Origin: Thiopseudomonas alkaliphila
GTDB taxonomy: Bacteria; Pseudomonadota; Gammaproteobacteria; Pseudomonadales; Pseudomonadaceae
Length of the DNA stretch: 64,000 bases
Reading direction: 5' to 3'
Assembly (NCBI RefSeq): GCF_001267175.1
Contig: NZ_CP012358.1
Location: forward strand, 722,501-786,500
The position numbers and the translations under genes are program-made. The notes beneath the pieces are model-generated. The model was not told the origin of the DNA and searched no databases. It was given only the letters and a program-made list of their open reading frames with translations. Below, piece by piece: positions 32,724 through 42,651 of this stretch; positions within the stretch are counted from its first letter, which is position 1; every line of letters starts with the position of its first letter.

Positions 32724-33806
32724 TTACGCTTGTTCCTTTTCAAATTCACGCATGTAATCCACTAAGGCTTGCACCGAGTGAATATCCACTGCGTTATAAA
32801 TCGAGGCACGCATGCCACCGACCGAGCGGTGGCCTTTTAGGTTTAGTAAGCCACGGGCTTCAGCACCGACTAAAAACGCTTTATCTAAGCGCTCATCGGC
32901 TAAACGAAACGGAATATTCATCCACGAGCGCGCATTCAGAGCCACTGGGTTGTTATACAACTCACTTTGATCAATAGCACTGTAAAGCAGGGCTTGCTTT
33001 TCGCGATTTCGCGCTTCCATTGCCGCCACACCGCCTTGCTCTTTGAGCCACTGAAAAACCAAGCCTGCTAAGTACCAAGCGTAGGTTGGTGGTGTGTTAT
33101 ACATTGAACCGTTATCGGCCGCGGTTTGGTAATTAAGCATGGTTGGACAAATTGCCCGCGCCTGCCCCAGCAGGTCTTCGCGGATAATCGCGACCACTAA
33201 GCCACTAGGACCAATATTTTTCTGCGCGCCCGCATAAATCATGCCAAAGTCGGCCACATTGATTTGGCGTGACAGAATATCCGAAGACATGTCCACCACT
33301 AACGGCACTTCACCGGTTTGTGGTACCCAATTAAACTGTACGCCACCAATGGTTTCGTTCGAAGCATAGTGCACATAGGCCGCATCTGGCGTTAACTGCC
33401 ATTGGCTCTGTTCTGGAATTCCAAAGTAATCCAACTCTTTACCGCTGGCAGCGATATTGATTTGCCCAAAACGAGCCGCTTCTTGGCTACTTTTGCGTGA
33501 CCAAATTCCGGTATCAATGTAATCCGCCACCTTGCCTTCAGGCAGTAAGTTCAGAGGAATCTGAGCAAACTGCTGGCTGGCACCGCCTTGCATAAACAAC
33601 ACTTTATAGTTGTCTGGAATCTGCATTAAATCACGCAGATCTTGCTCCGCCTGCTCAGCAATGGCTACATAGTCGGCACTGCGGTGACTCATTTCCATCA
33701 CCGATAAACCTTTGCCTTGCCAATCGAGCATTTCCGCTTGGGCGCGCTGCAATACTGCTTCGGGGAGCGCAGCAGGTCCTGCGCAAAAGTTATGGGCTCT
33801 ACTCAC
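32724..33806 (-). CDS. serC: Phosphoserine aminotransferase
   Basis: SerC transaminates 3-phosphohydroxypyruvate in serine synthesis and also serves the pyridoxal pathway. The 360-residue length is standard. NFCAGPAALP at the start, FMQGGASQQFAQIP, and the PLP lysine in YAGAQKNIGPSG are visible. The C-terminal HRSVGGMRASIYN block binds the phosphate of the substrate. It is followed immediately by pheA and lies eight bases after gyrA, consistent with one transcript. Confidence 0.97.
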   Translation of the reverse strand: MSRAHNFCAGPAALPEAVLQRAQAEMLDWQGKGLSVMEMSHRSADYVAIAEQAEQDLRDLMQIPDNYKVLFMQGGASQQFAQIPLNLLPEGKVADYIDTGIWSRKSSQEAARFGQINIAASGKELDYFGIPEQSQWQLTPDAAYVHYASNETIGGVQFNWVPQTGEVPLVVDMSSDILSRQINVADFGMIYAGAQKNIGPSGLVVAIIREDLLGQARAICPTMLNYQTAADNGSMYNTPPTYAWYLAGLVFQWLKEQGGVAAMEARNREKQALLYSAIDQSELYNNPVALNARSWMNIPFRLADERLDKAFLVGAEARGLLNLKGHRSVGGMRASIYNAVDIHSVQALVDYMREFEKEQA

Positions 33807-33814
33807 TTAGCTTC

Positions 33815-36580
33815 TCACTCTTCACTGTCTGCGTCGTCGGCTGTAGGCTCAACACCCGCAACATCGGCGATCTCTGGGTTATCTATTAACTCCGCTGACT
33901 CAGCGGCACTGTCTAGCTCATCCTCAACGTCATCCGGCTCTTGCACACGCTCAAGACCTACCAGCTTCTCTTCATTGCCAAGCTTAATTAAGGTGACGCC
34001 TTGGGTGTTACGCGACTGCGAAGAAATCTCATCAACACGGGTACGCACCAAGGTCCCCTGATCAGAAATCAGCATAATTTCTTCGCCATCCAGCACCTGA
34101 ATGGCGCCAACCAGCTTACCATTACGCTCGTTAGTCACCATGGCAATCACGCCCTGACCACCACGCCCACGTACTGGGAACTCTTCAATCACGGTTCGTT
34201 TACCGTAGCCATGTTCAGAAGCCGTCAGAATTTGCGTCTCTGGCTCAGGGATTAACATTGAGATTAACTGTTGCTCATCTAGTAAGCGCATCCCACGCAC
34301 TCCGCGAGCGGTACGCCCCATAGAGCGTACTTTGCGCTCATTAAAGCGAATCACTTTGCCCCCATCAGAAAACAGCATGACATCTTGCGCGCCATCGGTA
34401 ATGGCTGCAGCAATTAAGGTGTCGCCCTCTTCTAAACGTAACGCAATCAGACCGGAATTACGTGGACGACTGAACTGGCTCAACGGGGTTTTTTTCACAG
34501 TTCCTTTAGCTGTAGCCATAAAGACGTAAGCACCCGTTGGCTCTTCCGCCTCTTCTTGCTCAGTCTCAGACTCTTCAGTCTCATCTAAGGCAACTAACTC
34601 GCCCTCTAAAATACTGTCGTCCTGCTCATCGAGCAGCTCTTCATCTTGCCCCAGCGACTCTAAATCAACCTGCAGCATGGCGGTGATACGTTCACCCTCT
34701 TCTAGCGGCAGTAAGTTAACTAAGGGACGGCCACGGGCAGTACGTGACGCTTCTGGAATTTCAAAGGTACGCTTCCAATACACTTTCCCTTTGCTAGAGA
34801 ACAACAATAAGGTGGCATGACTGTTAGCCACCAATAGGTGCTCAACAAAATCTTCGTCTTTAACCCCTGTAGCCGCCTTACCGCGTCCACCACGGCGCTG
34901 TGCATTATAGGCCGATAATGGTTGACTCTTAGCGTAGCCACCATGGGAAATCGTTACCACGCGCTCTTCTTCAGTGATCAGATCAGCAATGGTTAAATCA
35001 ACTTGTGAGGCAACAATTTCTGTGCGTCGCTCATCGCCAAAATCTGCCTTAACTTTTTCTAGTTCTTCGCGGATCACTTCCAGCAGACGCTCAGGACTGG
35101 TAAGAATATGAATCAGCTCACCAATTTGCTCAAGAATTTCTTGATACTCAGTTAACAGTTTTTCATGCTCAAGGCCTGTTAAGCGGTGTAAACGCAACTC
35201 GAGAATGGCTTGCGCCTGCTCTGGCGATAAATAGTAGCGCCCATCACGCATCCCATATTGCTCATCCAAACCTTCAGGACGGCAGGACTCTGCCCCTGCG
35301 CGCTCAACCATCGCCGCAACCGCGCTAGACTCCCAAGCTGTAGCCAGTAATCGCTCACGGGCTTCGGCTGGGGTTGGTGATGCTTTAATTAACTCAATAA
35401 CTGGATCAATGTTAGATAACGCAACCGCTTGACCTTCTAAGATATGTCCTCGCTCGCGTGCTTTACGCAGCTCATACACCGTACGTCGAGTGACCACCTC
35501 ACGGCGGTGACGCACAAACACCTCAAGCATATCTTTCAGGTTTAATAAACGCGGACGGCCATCAACTAGAGCCACGTTGTTAATCCCGAACACGCTTTGC
35601 ATCTGGGTTTGCGCATACAGGTTATTAAGAATCACCTCAGGCACTTCGCCACGACGCAATTCAATCACCACCCGCATACCGTCTTTATCCGACTCATCGC
35701 GCAGCTCAGTGATGCCTTCAAGCTTCTTCTCTTTTACCAGCTCGGCGATTTTTTCAATTAAACGCGCTTTATTGAGCTGATACGGTAACTCAGTAATAAC
35801 AATCTGCTGGCGAGTTCCAGCTTTATCAATATCTTCAAACTCCGCCCGGGCGCGCATATAAATCCGCCCACGACCGGTGCGGTAAGCTTCAATAATACCC
35901 GCACGGCCATTAATAATTCCCGCAGTTGGGAAATCAGGGCCTGGAATAAACTGCATCAGCTCATCAACGCTGAGCTCTGGGTTATCAATTAAAGCCAAGC
36001 AACCATTGATTACTTCGGTAAGGTTATGGGGCGGAATATTGGTTGCCATTCCCACTGCAATCCCTGACGAACCGTTGACTAACAGACTAGGGATTTTGGT
36101 TGGCAAAACAGCTGGGATTTGCTCAGTGCCATCATAGTTAGGCACCCAGTCAACGGTTTCCTTTTCTAGGTCAGCCAGCATTTCATGGGCAATTTTATCC
36201 ATGCGTACTTCGGTATAACGCATCGCAGCGGCATTATCACCATCTACAGAACCGAAGTTACCCTGTCCATCAACCAGCATATAACGCATAGAGAATGGCT
36301 GCGCCATACGCACAATGGTGTCATACACCGCAGTGTCGCCATGGGGGTGATATTTACCGATTACATCACCGACCACCCGGGCAGACTTCTTATAGGGCTT
36401 ATTCCAATCGTTACCCAGCTCACGCATGGCGAAGAGAACCCGGCGATGCACCGGTTTTAAACCATCTCGTGCGTCAGGTAAGGCGCGCCCTACAATCACA
36501 CTCATTGCATAGTCAAGGTATGACTGACGCATTTCATCTTCGATACTAATCGGAAGGATTTCTCTAGCCAATTCACCCAT
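33815..36580 (-). CDS. gyrA: DNA gyrase subunit A
   Basis: GyrA cuts and rejoins DNA for supercoiling. The 921-residue protein has the winged-helix region with [15 protein letters not shown]. The two main quinolone-resistance positions are Thr (after GD) and Asp (after AVY), the wild-type residues for Pseudomonas. The active-site tyrosine is in [11 protein letters not shown]. The GyrA box QRRGGRGK starts the DNA-wrapping C-terminal domain of six beta-pinwheel blades. Residues 634-685 or so form an acidic insertion rich in E and D inside the first blades. Another acidic tail ends the protein. AAGGAA lies upstream of the ATG. Confidence 0.97.
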   Translation of the reverse strand: MGELAREILPISIEDEMRQSYLDYAMSVIVGRALPDARDGLKPVHRRVLFAMRELGNDWNKPYKKSARVVGDVIGKYHPHGDTAVYDTIVRMAQPFSMRYMLVDGQGNFGSVDGDNAAAMRYTEVRMDKIAHEMLADLEKETVDWVPNYDGTEQIPAVLPTKIPSLLVNGSSGIAVGMATNIPPHNLTEVINGCLALIDNPELSVDELMQFIPGPDFPTAGIINGRAGIIEAYRTGRGRIYMRARAEFEDIDKAGTRQQIVITELPYQLNKARLIEKIAELVKEKKLEGITELRDESDKDGMRVVIELRRGEVPEVILNNLYAQTQMQSVFGINNVALVDGRPRLLNLKDMLEVFVRHRREVVTRRTVYELRKARERGHILEGQAVALSNIDPVIELIKASPTPAEARERLLATAWESSAVAAMVERAGAESCRPEGLDEQYGMRDGRYYLSPEQAQAILELRLHRLTGLEHEKLLTEYQEILEQIGELIHILTSPERLLEVIREELEKVKADFGDERRTEIVASQVDLTIADLITEEERVVTISHGGYAKSQPLSAYNAQRRGGRGKAATGVKDEDFVEHLLVANSHATLLLFSSKGKVYWKRTFEIPEASRTARGRPLVNLLPLEEGERITAMLQVDLESLGQDEELLDEQDDSILEGELVALDETEESETEQEEAEEPTGAYVFMATAKGTVKKTPLSQFSRPRNSGLIALRLEEGDTLIAAAITDGAQDVMLFSDGGKVIRFNERKVRSMGRTARGVRGMRLLDEQQLISMLIPEPETQILTASEHGYGKRTVIEEFPVRGRGGQGVIAMVTNERNGKLVGAIQVLDGEEIMLISDQGTLVRTRVDEISSQSRNTQGVTLIKLGNEEKLVGLERVQEPDDVEDELDSAAESAELIDNPEIADVAGVEPTADDADSEE

Positions 36581-36675
36581 GGAAGCTTGGTTCCTTTATA
36601 ATTTCGTTGCTTTAATCAAGCTGTAAATACTACCACAAGGCGCTGCAAGGCGCTCTAACGCTTTTTTGCGCTTTA

Positions 36676-37749
36676 TTAATGGAGTGCTGTTCTACCCATT
36701 AACGCCTGCATTTTCGCCAAGTTTGGCCGCTCTACTACGCCAAGTTCAGTCACAATCGCATCGATTAGCTTCGCCGGTGTCACATCAAACACCGGGTTAA
36801 ACGCTGGCACTGCTGCTGCCACAGGCTGCCCAGCAACCTGCAATAGTTCAGCGGCAGCGCGTTGCTCAATGGGAATATCGGCTCCGCTTTCAATACTCAT
36901 ATCAATGGTTGAGCTCGGTGCTACCACCATAAACTTAACGTCATGATAACGTGCCAATACTGCCAAGGCGTAAGTGCCAATCTTATTGGCTACATCGCCA
37001 GCGGCCGTGATTCGATCAGCCCCGACAATAACCCAAGTAATATCACCTTCACGCAGTAAGTGCGCGGCAGCGCCATCAATATTGAGACTAACCGGAAGTT
37101 GCTCCTGCGCCAGCTCCCAAGCAGTTAAGCGCGAGCCCTGCAACCAAGGCCGAGTTTCATCCACATGCACCAAACTAACTAAACCGGCATGATAAGCCGC
37201 GCGAATCACCCCCAACGCCGTACCAAAACCACCGGTTGCCAGCGCTCCGGTATTACAGTGGGTCAGTAATTGCTGCGGTGCATCACACCCCTGTTGGATT
37301 AATTGAAAGCCCAGCTCGGCCATACGCAAATTAGCTTCGCGGTCCGCCTGATGAATGCCCAGCGCCGCCGTTAAACACAACGACTCTGCCTCAGCTGCAG
37401 TAGCTGCTGGCAACAGAGCGGCTTGCATTTTCTCTAGCGCCCAAAACAAGTTAACTGCGGTAGGCCGTGATGCAGCAAGCTGCTGAATATCAGCCGCTAC
37501 GGCGAGCTTCCAGTCTGGGTTAGTGCGCTGTTGCTGCACCGATAACAGCACACCATAGGCCGCTGCAATACCAATCGCTGGTGCACCGCGTACCACCATA
37601 TCACTGATGGCTTGCGCCACCTCAGTTGCCGACTGATAAGATAACCAGGACTGACTCAGAGGTAAGACTCGCTGATCCAATAACCACAACTGCTTATCTT
37701 GCCATTTCAGAGCGGTAATTTGCTCGGCTGCCAACATTTTTTCACGCAC
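36676..37749 (-). CDS. mtnA: S-methyl-5-thioribose-1-phosphate isomerase
   Basis: MtnA isomerises methylthioribose-1-phosphate to methylthioribulose-1-phosphate in methionine salvage. The 357-residue protein has [14 protein letters not shown], the catalytic cysteine in [18 protein letters not shown] and the catalytic aspartate in [21 protein letters not shown]. The GTG start at 37749 ([10 protein letters not shown]) matches Pseudomonas MtnA better than the ATG four codons later. It precedes gyrA, as in Pseudomonas aeruginosa. Confidence 0.95.
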   Translation of the reverse strand: MREKMLAAEQITALKWQDKQLWLLDQRVLPLSQSWLSYQSATEVAQAISDMVVRGAPAIGIAAAYGVLLSVQQQRTNPDWKLAVAADIQQLAASRPTAVNLFWALEKMQAALLPAATAAEAESLCLTAALGIHQADREANLRMAELGFQLIQQGCDAPQQLLTHCNTGALATGGFGTALGVIRAAYHAGLVSLVHVDETRPWLQGSRLTAWELAQEQLPVSLNIDGAAAHLLREGDITWVIVGADRITAAGDVANKIGTYALAVLARYHDVKFMVVAPSSTIDMSIESGADIPIEQRAAAELLQVAGQPVAAAVPAFNPVFDVTPAKLIDAIVTELGVVERPNLAKMQALMGRTALH

Positions 37750-37795
37750 GCTTAGTTCTCACTTCAACATTGAGCCAATCTGACTTAAGTCCAAC

Positions 37796-39622
37796 TTAAG
37801 CATCCTGCACCGCTTGCTGCTCAGACTCTAACTGGGTGCTGTGCAACTTGGTGTAATAGCCATTCATCGCCAACAACTCTTGATGGGTTCCGCGCTCAAC
37901 AATCTCGCCTTTATCCATCACTAAAATCAAATCAGCTTTTTCAATGGTAGATAACCGGTGAGCAATCACCAGCGTCGTACGCCCTTGCACGGCATGATCT
38001 AATGCCGCCTGAATATGCCGCTCTGACTCAGTATCTAAAGCCGACGTCGCCTCATCCAAAATCAGTACTGGGGCATTTTTAAGCAATGCCCTGGCAATGG
38101 CTAAGCGTTGCCGCTGACCACCAGAAAGCAAGACGCCATTTTCCCCTACCAGCGTTTGATACTGCTCGGGCATGCGTTCAATAAACTCTGCCGCATAGGC
38201 AGCCTCGGCCGCAGCTTTCACTTGCTCAAGGCTAGCACCCGCCAATTCACCGTAGGCGATATTATTTGCCACCGTATCGTTAAATAGGGAGACCTGCTGA
38301 CTCACTAACGCTAAATGATGACGCAAATTTAGCAAATCAAATGCCTCAATCGGTGTGCCATCAAGCGTGATGCGTCCTTGCGTATGGCTATAAAAGCGCG
38401 GCAATAAATTAGCCAAGGTTGACTTACCACTACCTGACCGCCCAACTAAAGCCACCATCTTGCCGGCGGGCGCAACAAAACTGATATTTTTTAATACCGG
38501 CTCTTGGGTACCTGGATAGGTAAAACTCAGGTTTTCAACCACCAAGTCGCCCTGCACCTGGGTTTTAACTACCTGGCCTTGGTCTTGCTCTGCTGGCTCA
38601 TCAAGCTGCTCAAAGATACTCTCAGCACCTGCCACACCTTTTTGTACGGTTGAACTCACCTCAGACAACTGGCGAATCGGCTTAGGCAACAACCCCGCTA
38701 AGGTGATATAGGCCACCAAGTCACCGGCGGAAGAGTCGCCACGCAAAAACAATACTAAAAACAACAGCACTGCCATTGCGCTATAAATCACTAATTGTAG
38801 CGACGGCGTATAAATCGCATTGGTTTTAACCATCTTTAACTGGCGCTCGGTGTTTTTTTCGCTGGCCTCTAAAAACCGTTGTTTTTCATACTGCTCACCC
38901 CCAAAACTGCGCACCACCCGATAGTTTTGAATGGTTTCAGAGGTCACATGGGTCACATCACCCATAGCAGACTGAATTTTCTTACTTTGTTTACGAAACT
39001 TCTTACTGGTAAAGGTCACCATGGTGGCAATTAATGGCAAAACCGCCACCATAACGAGGGTGAGTTTCCAGTTCATCCATAACAAAGTGGCAAATAAGAA
39101 AATCACCGTCATCCCTTCGCGCACTATGACTTTGACCGCATCGGTCGCGGCGCCAGTCACCATGGTCACGTTATAGGTAATCCGTGAAATCAAATGCCCA
39201 GAGTTATGGTTATCAAAATAGCGGTTAGGCAAGGTCAGCAAGTTATTAAATAGCTGTACCCTAAGGTCATGCACCAACCCTAAAGAAACCTTAGCTAAAA
39301 AATAGTTACCAAGAAACGAGCCGATGCCCTGCCATACTGCAATCAACACCACTAATGCTGGCACTGCTTGCAGTAAACGAATATCTGCCAGAAACGGCAC
39401 CTGCGGAAACAACACCGCGCTAGGATCGGTGAGTCCATCAACAAAGAATTTCAACATATAACCCAGCATCGGCTGAGCTAAGGCGAATAATAGAAACCCC
39501 AATAGGCTCAGAGCAAACCAGCCAATATAGGGCACCACGTACTTTAATAAGCGAAAGTAAATTTTTAAGCTAGAGTCCTCAGCGGTAGCCGCCGACTCAG
39601 GAAGAGGTTTCGGGTTAGTCAT
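37796..39622 (-). CDS. msbA: Lipid A export ABC transporter MsbA
   Basis: The 608-residue protein is a half-transporter: an N-terminal six-helix membrane domain (residues 30-330) and a C-terminal ATPase with GRSGSGKST (Walker A), LSGGQRQRLAIARALL (signature) and VLILDEATSALD (Walker B). Length and the membrane-domain motif YFDNHNSGHLISRITYN fit MsbA, which flips lipid A core across the inner membrane. lpxK, its usual partner, is not adjacent. A general multidrug exporter of the same family is a less likely alternative. Confidence 0.9.
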   Translation of the reverse strand: MTNPKPLPESAATAEDSSLKIYFRLLKYVVPYIGWFALSLLGFLLFALAQPMLGYMLKFFVDGLTDPSAVLFPQVPFLADIRLLQAVPALVVLIAVWQGIGSFLGNYFLAKVSLGLVHDLRVQLFNNLLTLPNRYFDNHNSGHLISRITYNVTMVTGAATDAVKVIVREGMTVIFLFATLLWMNWKLTLVMVAVLPLIATMVTFTSKKFRKQSKKIQSAMGDVTHVTSETIQNYRVVRSFGGEQYEKQRFLEASEKNTERQLKMVKTNAIYTPSLQLVIYSAMAVLLFLVLFLRGDSSAGDLVAYITLAGLLPKPIRQLSEVSSTVQKGVAGAESIFEQLDEPAEQDQGQVVKTQVQGDLVVENLSFTYPGTQEPVLKNISFVAPAGKMVALVGRSGSGKSTLANLLPRFYSHTQGRITLDGTPIEAFDLLNLRHHLALVSQQVSLFNDTVANNIAYGELAGASLEQVKAAAEAAYAAEFIERMPEQYQTLVGENGVLLSGGQRQRLAIARALLKNAPVLILDEATSALDTESERHIQAALDHAVQGRTTLVIAHRLSTIEKADLILVMDKGEIVERGTHQELLAMNGYYTKLHSTQLESEQQAVQDA

Positions 39623-39669
39623 AACAACTCAGTCACTGATAAATACTGCCGAAGTGTAGCAGACAACCG

Positions 39670-40374
39670 CTACCAGTTGAGCGTTGCTTTAATGAAAGGA
39701 ATCGTTAATTTACGCTGCGCCTGCAAAGAGGCCTGATCCAAGCATTCAAGATAGGCAAATAACTGACTCATGCTACGTTCACCACGGGTAAGTAGGTAGC
39801 GCCCAGCCTCTTCTGAGAGCTGTAAACCACGCCGTGACGCCCTCAGTTGCAGTGCCCTTAATTTATCCTCATCACTTAGATCATGTAATTGAAAGACTAA
39901 CGCTAACGATAAACGAGACTTTAAGTCCGCTAACTTAACCGGCAACTCTCGAGGCGCGGCATTCGCTCCAAGCAGTAAATTTTTGCCCGAGTCGCGAATT
40001 CGGTTAAACAAGTGAAATAAGCCTTCTTCCCAGGCAGGATGCCCAGCAATCACTTGAATATCATCAATACATACCAGGTCACAATACTCTAAGTTATCCA
40101 ATAACTGAGGGCCATACTTAGCCACTTCTGCCAGCGGTAAGAAGATAGCCCGAGCGCCACGCTCTTGTACCCTAATGCAAGCCGCCTGCAATAAATGACT
40201 GCGCCCTACACCGGGTGCCCCCCATAGATACACCAAACTTTCAACCCAGTTGGCATCGGCCTCAGAGATACGCTCTACATAACCCAACGCCACTGCATTG
40301 GCCCCAGGGTAGTAGTTGGCAAAGGTTGCGTCATCGCGCAACCGAATACCCAAAGAAAGCTGTGATGGATTCAT
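39670..40374 (-). CDS. hda: DnaA-related regulatory inactivator Hda
   Basis: Hda, bound to the sliding clamp, stimulates ATP hydrolysis by DnaA after initiation. The 234-residue protein consists of a AAA+ domain related to DnaA domain III. The N-terminal QLSLGIRL matches the clamp-binding motif of Hda. GAPGVGRSHLLQA is the modified P-loop seen in Hda (RSH in place of KTH), and LVCIDDIQVI is the Walker B region. It lacks the DnaA DNA-binding domain, which separates it from DnaA. Confidence 0.93.
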   Translation of the reverse strand: MNPSQLSLGIRLRDDATFANYYPGANAVALGYVERISEADANWVESLVYLWGAPGVGRSHLLQAACIRVQERGARAIFLPLAEVAKYGPQLLDNLEYCDLVCIDDIQVIAGHPAWEEGLFHLFNRIRDSGKNLLLGANAAPRELPVKLADLKSRLSLALVFQLHDLSDEDKLRALQLRASRRGLQLSEEAGRYLLTRGERSMSQLFAYLECLDQASLQAQRKLTIPFIKATLNW

Positions 40375-40416
40375 GCCGTTACTAATCGCTTATCATTATG
40401 TGCATTGTCATCAGGA

Positions 40417-41592
40417 TCACTCGGCAGTTTTAACTACCTGGGTACTATCCTGCGTTTCTTGCTTAATCAAGCAATACTCACCTTCAGCGGTTACTGACAA
40501 CCCCTGAGCGGGCTCATCATACTCGTCCACAGCCGATTGTTCAGTATAAAGATCAGAATCCTTATACATTTCATGCACATGGCGCAACAACACCATAATC
40601 ACCGCAGCAGCCGGCAAGGCTAATAGCACACCAGTAAAGCCAAATAACTGCCCGCCCGCCATGATCGCAAAAATTACAGCCACTGGATGCAAACCAATGC
40701 GATCCCCAACCAATAAAGGTGTCAGCACCATTCCCTCAAGCGCCTGCCCTAGGGCAAATACTCCAACAATGCCCAATAAGGGATACAACTCAAAACCAAA
40801 CTGAAACACTCCGGCTAACAGCGCCGCCGTAATCCCCACGGCAAACCCCATGTAGGGCACAATACTGGCCAAGCCAGCCAATAGCCCCACTAACAAGCCT
40901 AAATCTAAACCTAAAAGCATCAGACCGGTGGCATAGATCCCACCTAACGCCAACATGACCAATAACTGACCACGAATAAAAGCCCCCAGCACTTCATGGC
41001 ACTCTTTAGCCATTTTCACTACCGCACCCTCACCGCGTCGTGGTAACAGTCCACGCACTTTGTCGACCAAAATATCCCAGTCTCGTAGTAAGTAAAAACT
41101 CACCACAGGAATCAGCACAAAGTTCGCCACAAAGCCAAACAACGCCATGCCCGAAGCCGTCACTTTAGCCAGTAAAAAGCCAGCAGCACCTGAAGTTTTA
41201 TCCAGATGCTCACTAAAGGCTTGCTTTAACTTATCACCATCTAAAATATCACTGGGCACCCCTAACTTGGTGTGCAACCAAGGCACTGCTGTGTGCTGCA
41301 CCCAGTCCACCATTTGCGGCAACATGCCATATAACTTCACCAACTGCTTAGAGATGAGTGGCACTAAAAACGCCAGCACACCGGCTAATATCAAGACAAT
41401 GACCGCAAATACCACTATCACGCCCAAGGTACGCGACAGGCCTCTTTCCTCTAACTTATCAACGAGGGGATCGCCCATATAAGCAATCAACAGACTGACT
41501 AAAAAAGGCGTTAAAATTGGCATTACCGCATATAAAAAAGCCAATAGCAGGGCAAGCGCTGCAAACCACGGCCAGTTTTTAATTACACTCAT
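40417..41592 (-). CDS. AI-2E family permease (PerM-like)
   Basis: The 391-residue protein has about eight hydrophobic segments and the AI-2E/PerM family pattern: an N-terminal double helix PWFAALALLLAFLYAVMPILTPF, described here by its hydrophobic run, a VPYMGFAVGITAALLAG block and a GDRIGLHPVAVIFAIMAGGQLFGFTG block near the C-terminus. Members include putative autoinducer exporters and Na+/H+ antiporters, so the substrate is not certain. Pseudomonas carries a permease of this family beside hda. It lies 42 bases upstream of hda and 32 bases after the phosphatidyltransferase gene. Confidence 0.88.
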   Translation of the reverse strand: MSVIKNWPWFAALALLLAFLYAVMPILTPFLVSLLIAYMGDPLVDKLEERGLSRTLGVIVVFAVIVLILAGVLAFLVPLISKQLVKLYGMLPQMVDWVQHTAVPWLHTKLGVPSDILDGDKLKQAFSEHLDKTSGAAGFLLAKVTASGMALFGFVANFVLIPVVSFYLLRDWDILVDKVRGLLPRRGEGAVVKMAKECHEVLGAFIRGQLLVMLALGGIYATGLMLLGLDLGLLVGLLAGLASIVPYMGFAVGITAALLAGVFQFGFELYPLLGIVGVFALGQALEGMVLTPLLVGDRIGLHPVAVIFAIMAGGQLFGFTGVLLALPAAAVIMVLLRHVHEMYKDSDLYTEQSAVDEYDEPAQGLSVTAEGEYCLIKQETQDSTQVVKTAE

Positions 41593-41624
41593 CGTCTTCC
41601 CCTCTGTTCCAGGCGTAGTTGCGA

Positions 41625-42179
41625 CTAACCCGCTCGGTCCGCCCTCGTTGCAATAAATTTTTGACTCCAGAGCACCACATAGGCCACCCCACTAAACAGC
41701 GTGACAGCCCCAGTGAGATAAACCAAAGCGCTTAGCCATTGCGTTAACTGCAGCAACTGTGCAGCCTGCAGGATGCTAAAAAAACCACACAGCACTTGCA
41801 GCAGGGTCGACAGCTTACCTAAGACTAATGGCTGCATCCTTAACTGTTGTCGCCACCAATAATACAGCGCAGCGCCTAAGGTAATCACTAGATCACGAAT
41901 CACCACCAGCAGCACCAACCACCACGGCAAGGCCTCAATTACCGCTAACACGATAAAGCTACTGACCAACAATAACTTATCAGCTAACGGATCTAACCAA
42001 GCGCCTAAACGACTTTGCCAGTTAAAGCGCCTAGCTAAAAAGCCATCCAGTGCATCCGTTACCCCAGCCACAGCAAATAAGACTAAGGCCGAAGAAAATT
42101 GTCGTTCTAGCAACGCCCAAACTATCGGCAATACCAACACTATGCGCAAACAGGTCAATAAATTTGGAAGATGATGCAT
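41625..42179 (-). CDS. CDP-alcohol phosphatidyltransferase family protein
   Basis: The 184-residue membrane protein has five or six hydrophobic segments and the complete CDP-alcohol phosphotransferase signature D-x2-D-G-x2-A-R-x8-G-x3-D-x3-D, seen as DALDGFLARRFNWQSRLGAWLDPLADK around residues 41-68, here abbreviated by its key residues. The start MHHLPNLLTCLRI is typical. It could be a PgsA-like phosphatidylglycerophosphate synthase or a related enzyme. Since most Pseudomonas have a separate pgsA beside uvrC, the substrate is left open. It seems to be the first gene of the run ending in msbA. Confidence 0.88.
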   Translation of the reverse strand: MHHLPNLLTCLRIVLVLPIVWALLERQFSSALVLFAVAGVTDALDGFLARRFNWQSRLGAWLDPLADKLLLVSSFIVLAVIEALPWWLVLLVVIRDLVITLGAALYYWWRQQLRMQPLVLGKLSTLLQVLCGFFSILQAAQLLQLTQWLSALVYLTGAVTLFSGVAYVVLWSQKFIATRADRAG

Positions 42180-42258
42180 AGTGTTTGACTCAATCTCATA
42201 TTCAATAAACTACAGATTAGTAAGAAAACCAGTGATTTAAGTTCAGCCAAGTCTTAGG

Positions 42259-42558
42259 TTATTTTAAATCATGCAAACTGCCGCCCTTACACGTCGGCGA
42301 GGCTGGCGCTTGGCCTTGCCACTCTTGCTCGGTATACAGATGTAAAGCCAGCGCATGAAATTGCGTCATTAATTCGCCGAGCGCCGCATAGACAGCCTGA
42401 TGGCGGCGTACCCGCGATAAACCGGCAAAAGCCTCACTGACCACAATGGCTTTAAAGTGCGACTCAGCTCCTCGGCTGTGCATATGGCTTTCATCCAGCA
42501 CTTCTAACTGAGTCGGCTGAAACTGCTGCTGTAAGACCTGATAAATTTTCTGCTGCAT
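42259..42558 (-). CDS. BolA-family protein
   Basis: The 99-residue protein has the BolA fold signature: LEVLDESHMHSRGAESHFKAIVVSEAF, of which the H-x-H region and the S-H-F-K segment are typical, followed by RVRRHQAVYAALGELM with the conserved R-H-Q-x-V-Y. BolA proteins work with monothiol glutaredoxins in iron-sulfur cluster handling or act as transcriptional regulators. The C-terminus resembles BolA rather than IbaG, as it keeps a long tail. It lies between the oprD terminator and the phosphatidyltransferase gene. Confidence 0.9.
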   Translation of the reverse strand: MQQKIYQVLQQQFQPTQLEVLDESHMHSRGAESHFKAIVVSEAFAGLSRVRRHQAVYAALGELMTQFHALALHLYTEQEWQGQAPASPTCKGGSLHDLK

Positions 42559-42594
42559 ACCACTACTCCCAGTAAATTTTTCCCGTATCTTAAA

Positions 42595-42623
42595 CGAAAA
42601 AAGCCCACCATGCAGGTGGGCTT
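42595..42623 (-). terminator. Terminator after oprD-like gene
   Basis: On the minus strand AAGCCCACC and GGTGGGCTT form a nine-pair stem with a five-base loop, followed by TTTTTCG. It separates the porin gene from bolA. Confidence 0.9.
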
Positions 42624-42651
42624 TTAGTGCGAGTGTTAACGCTGCTACAAC

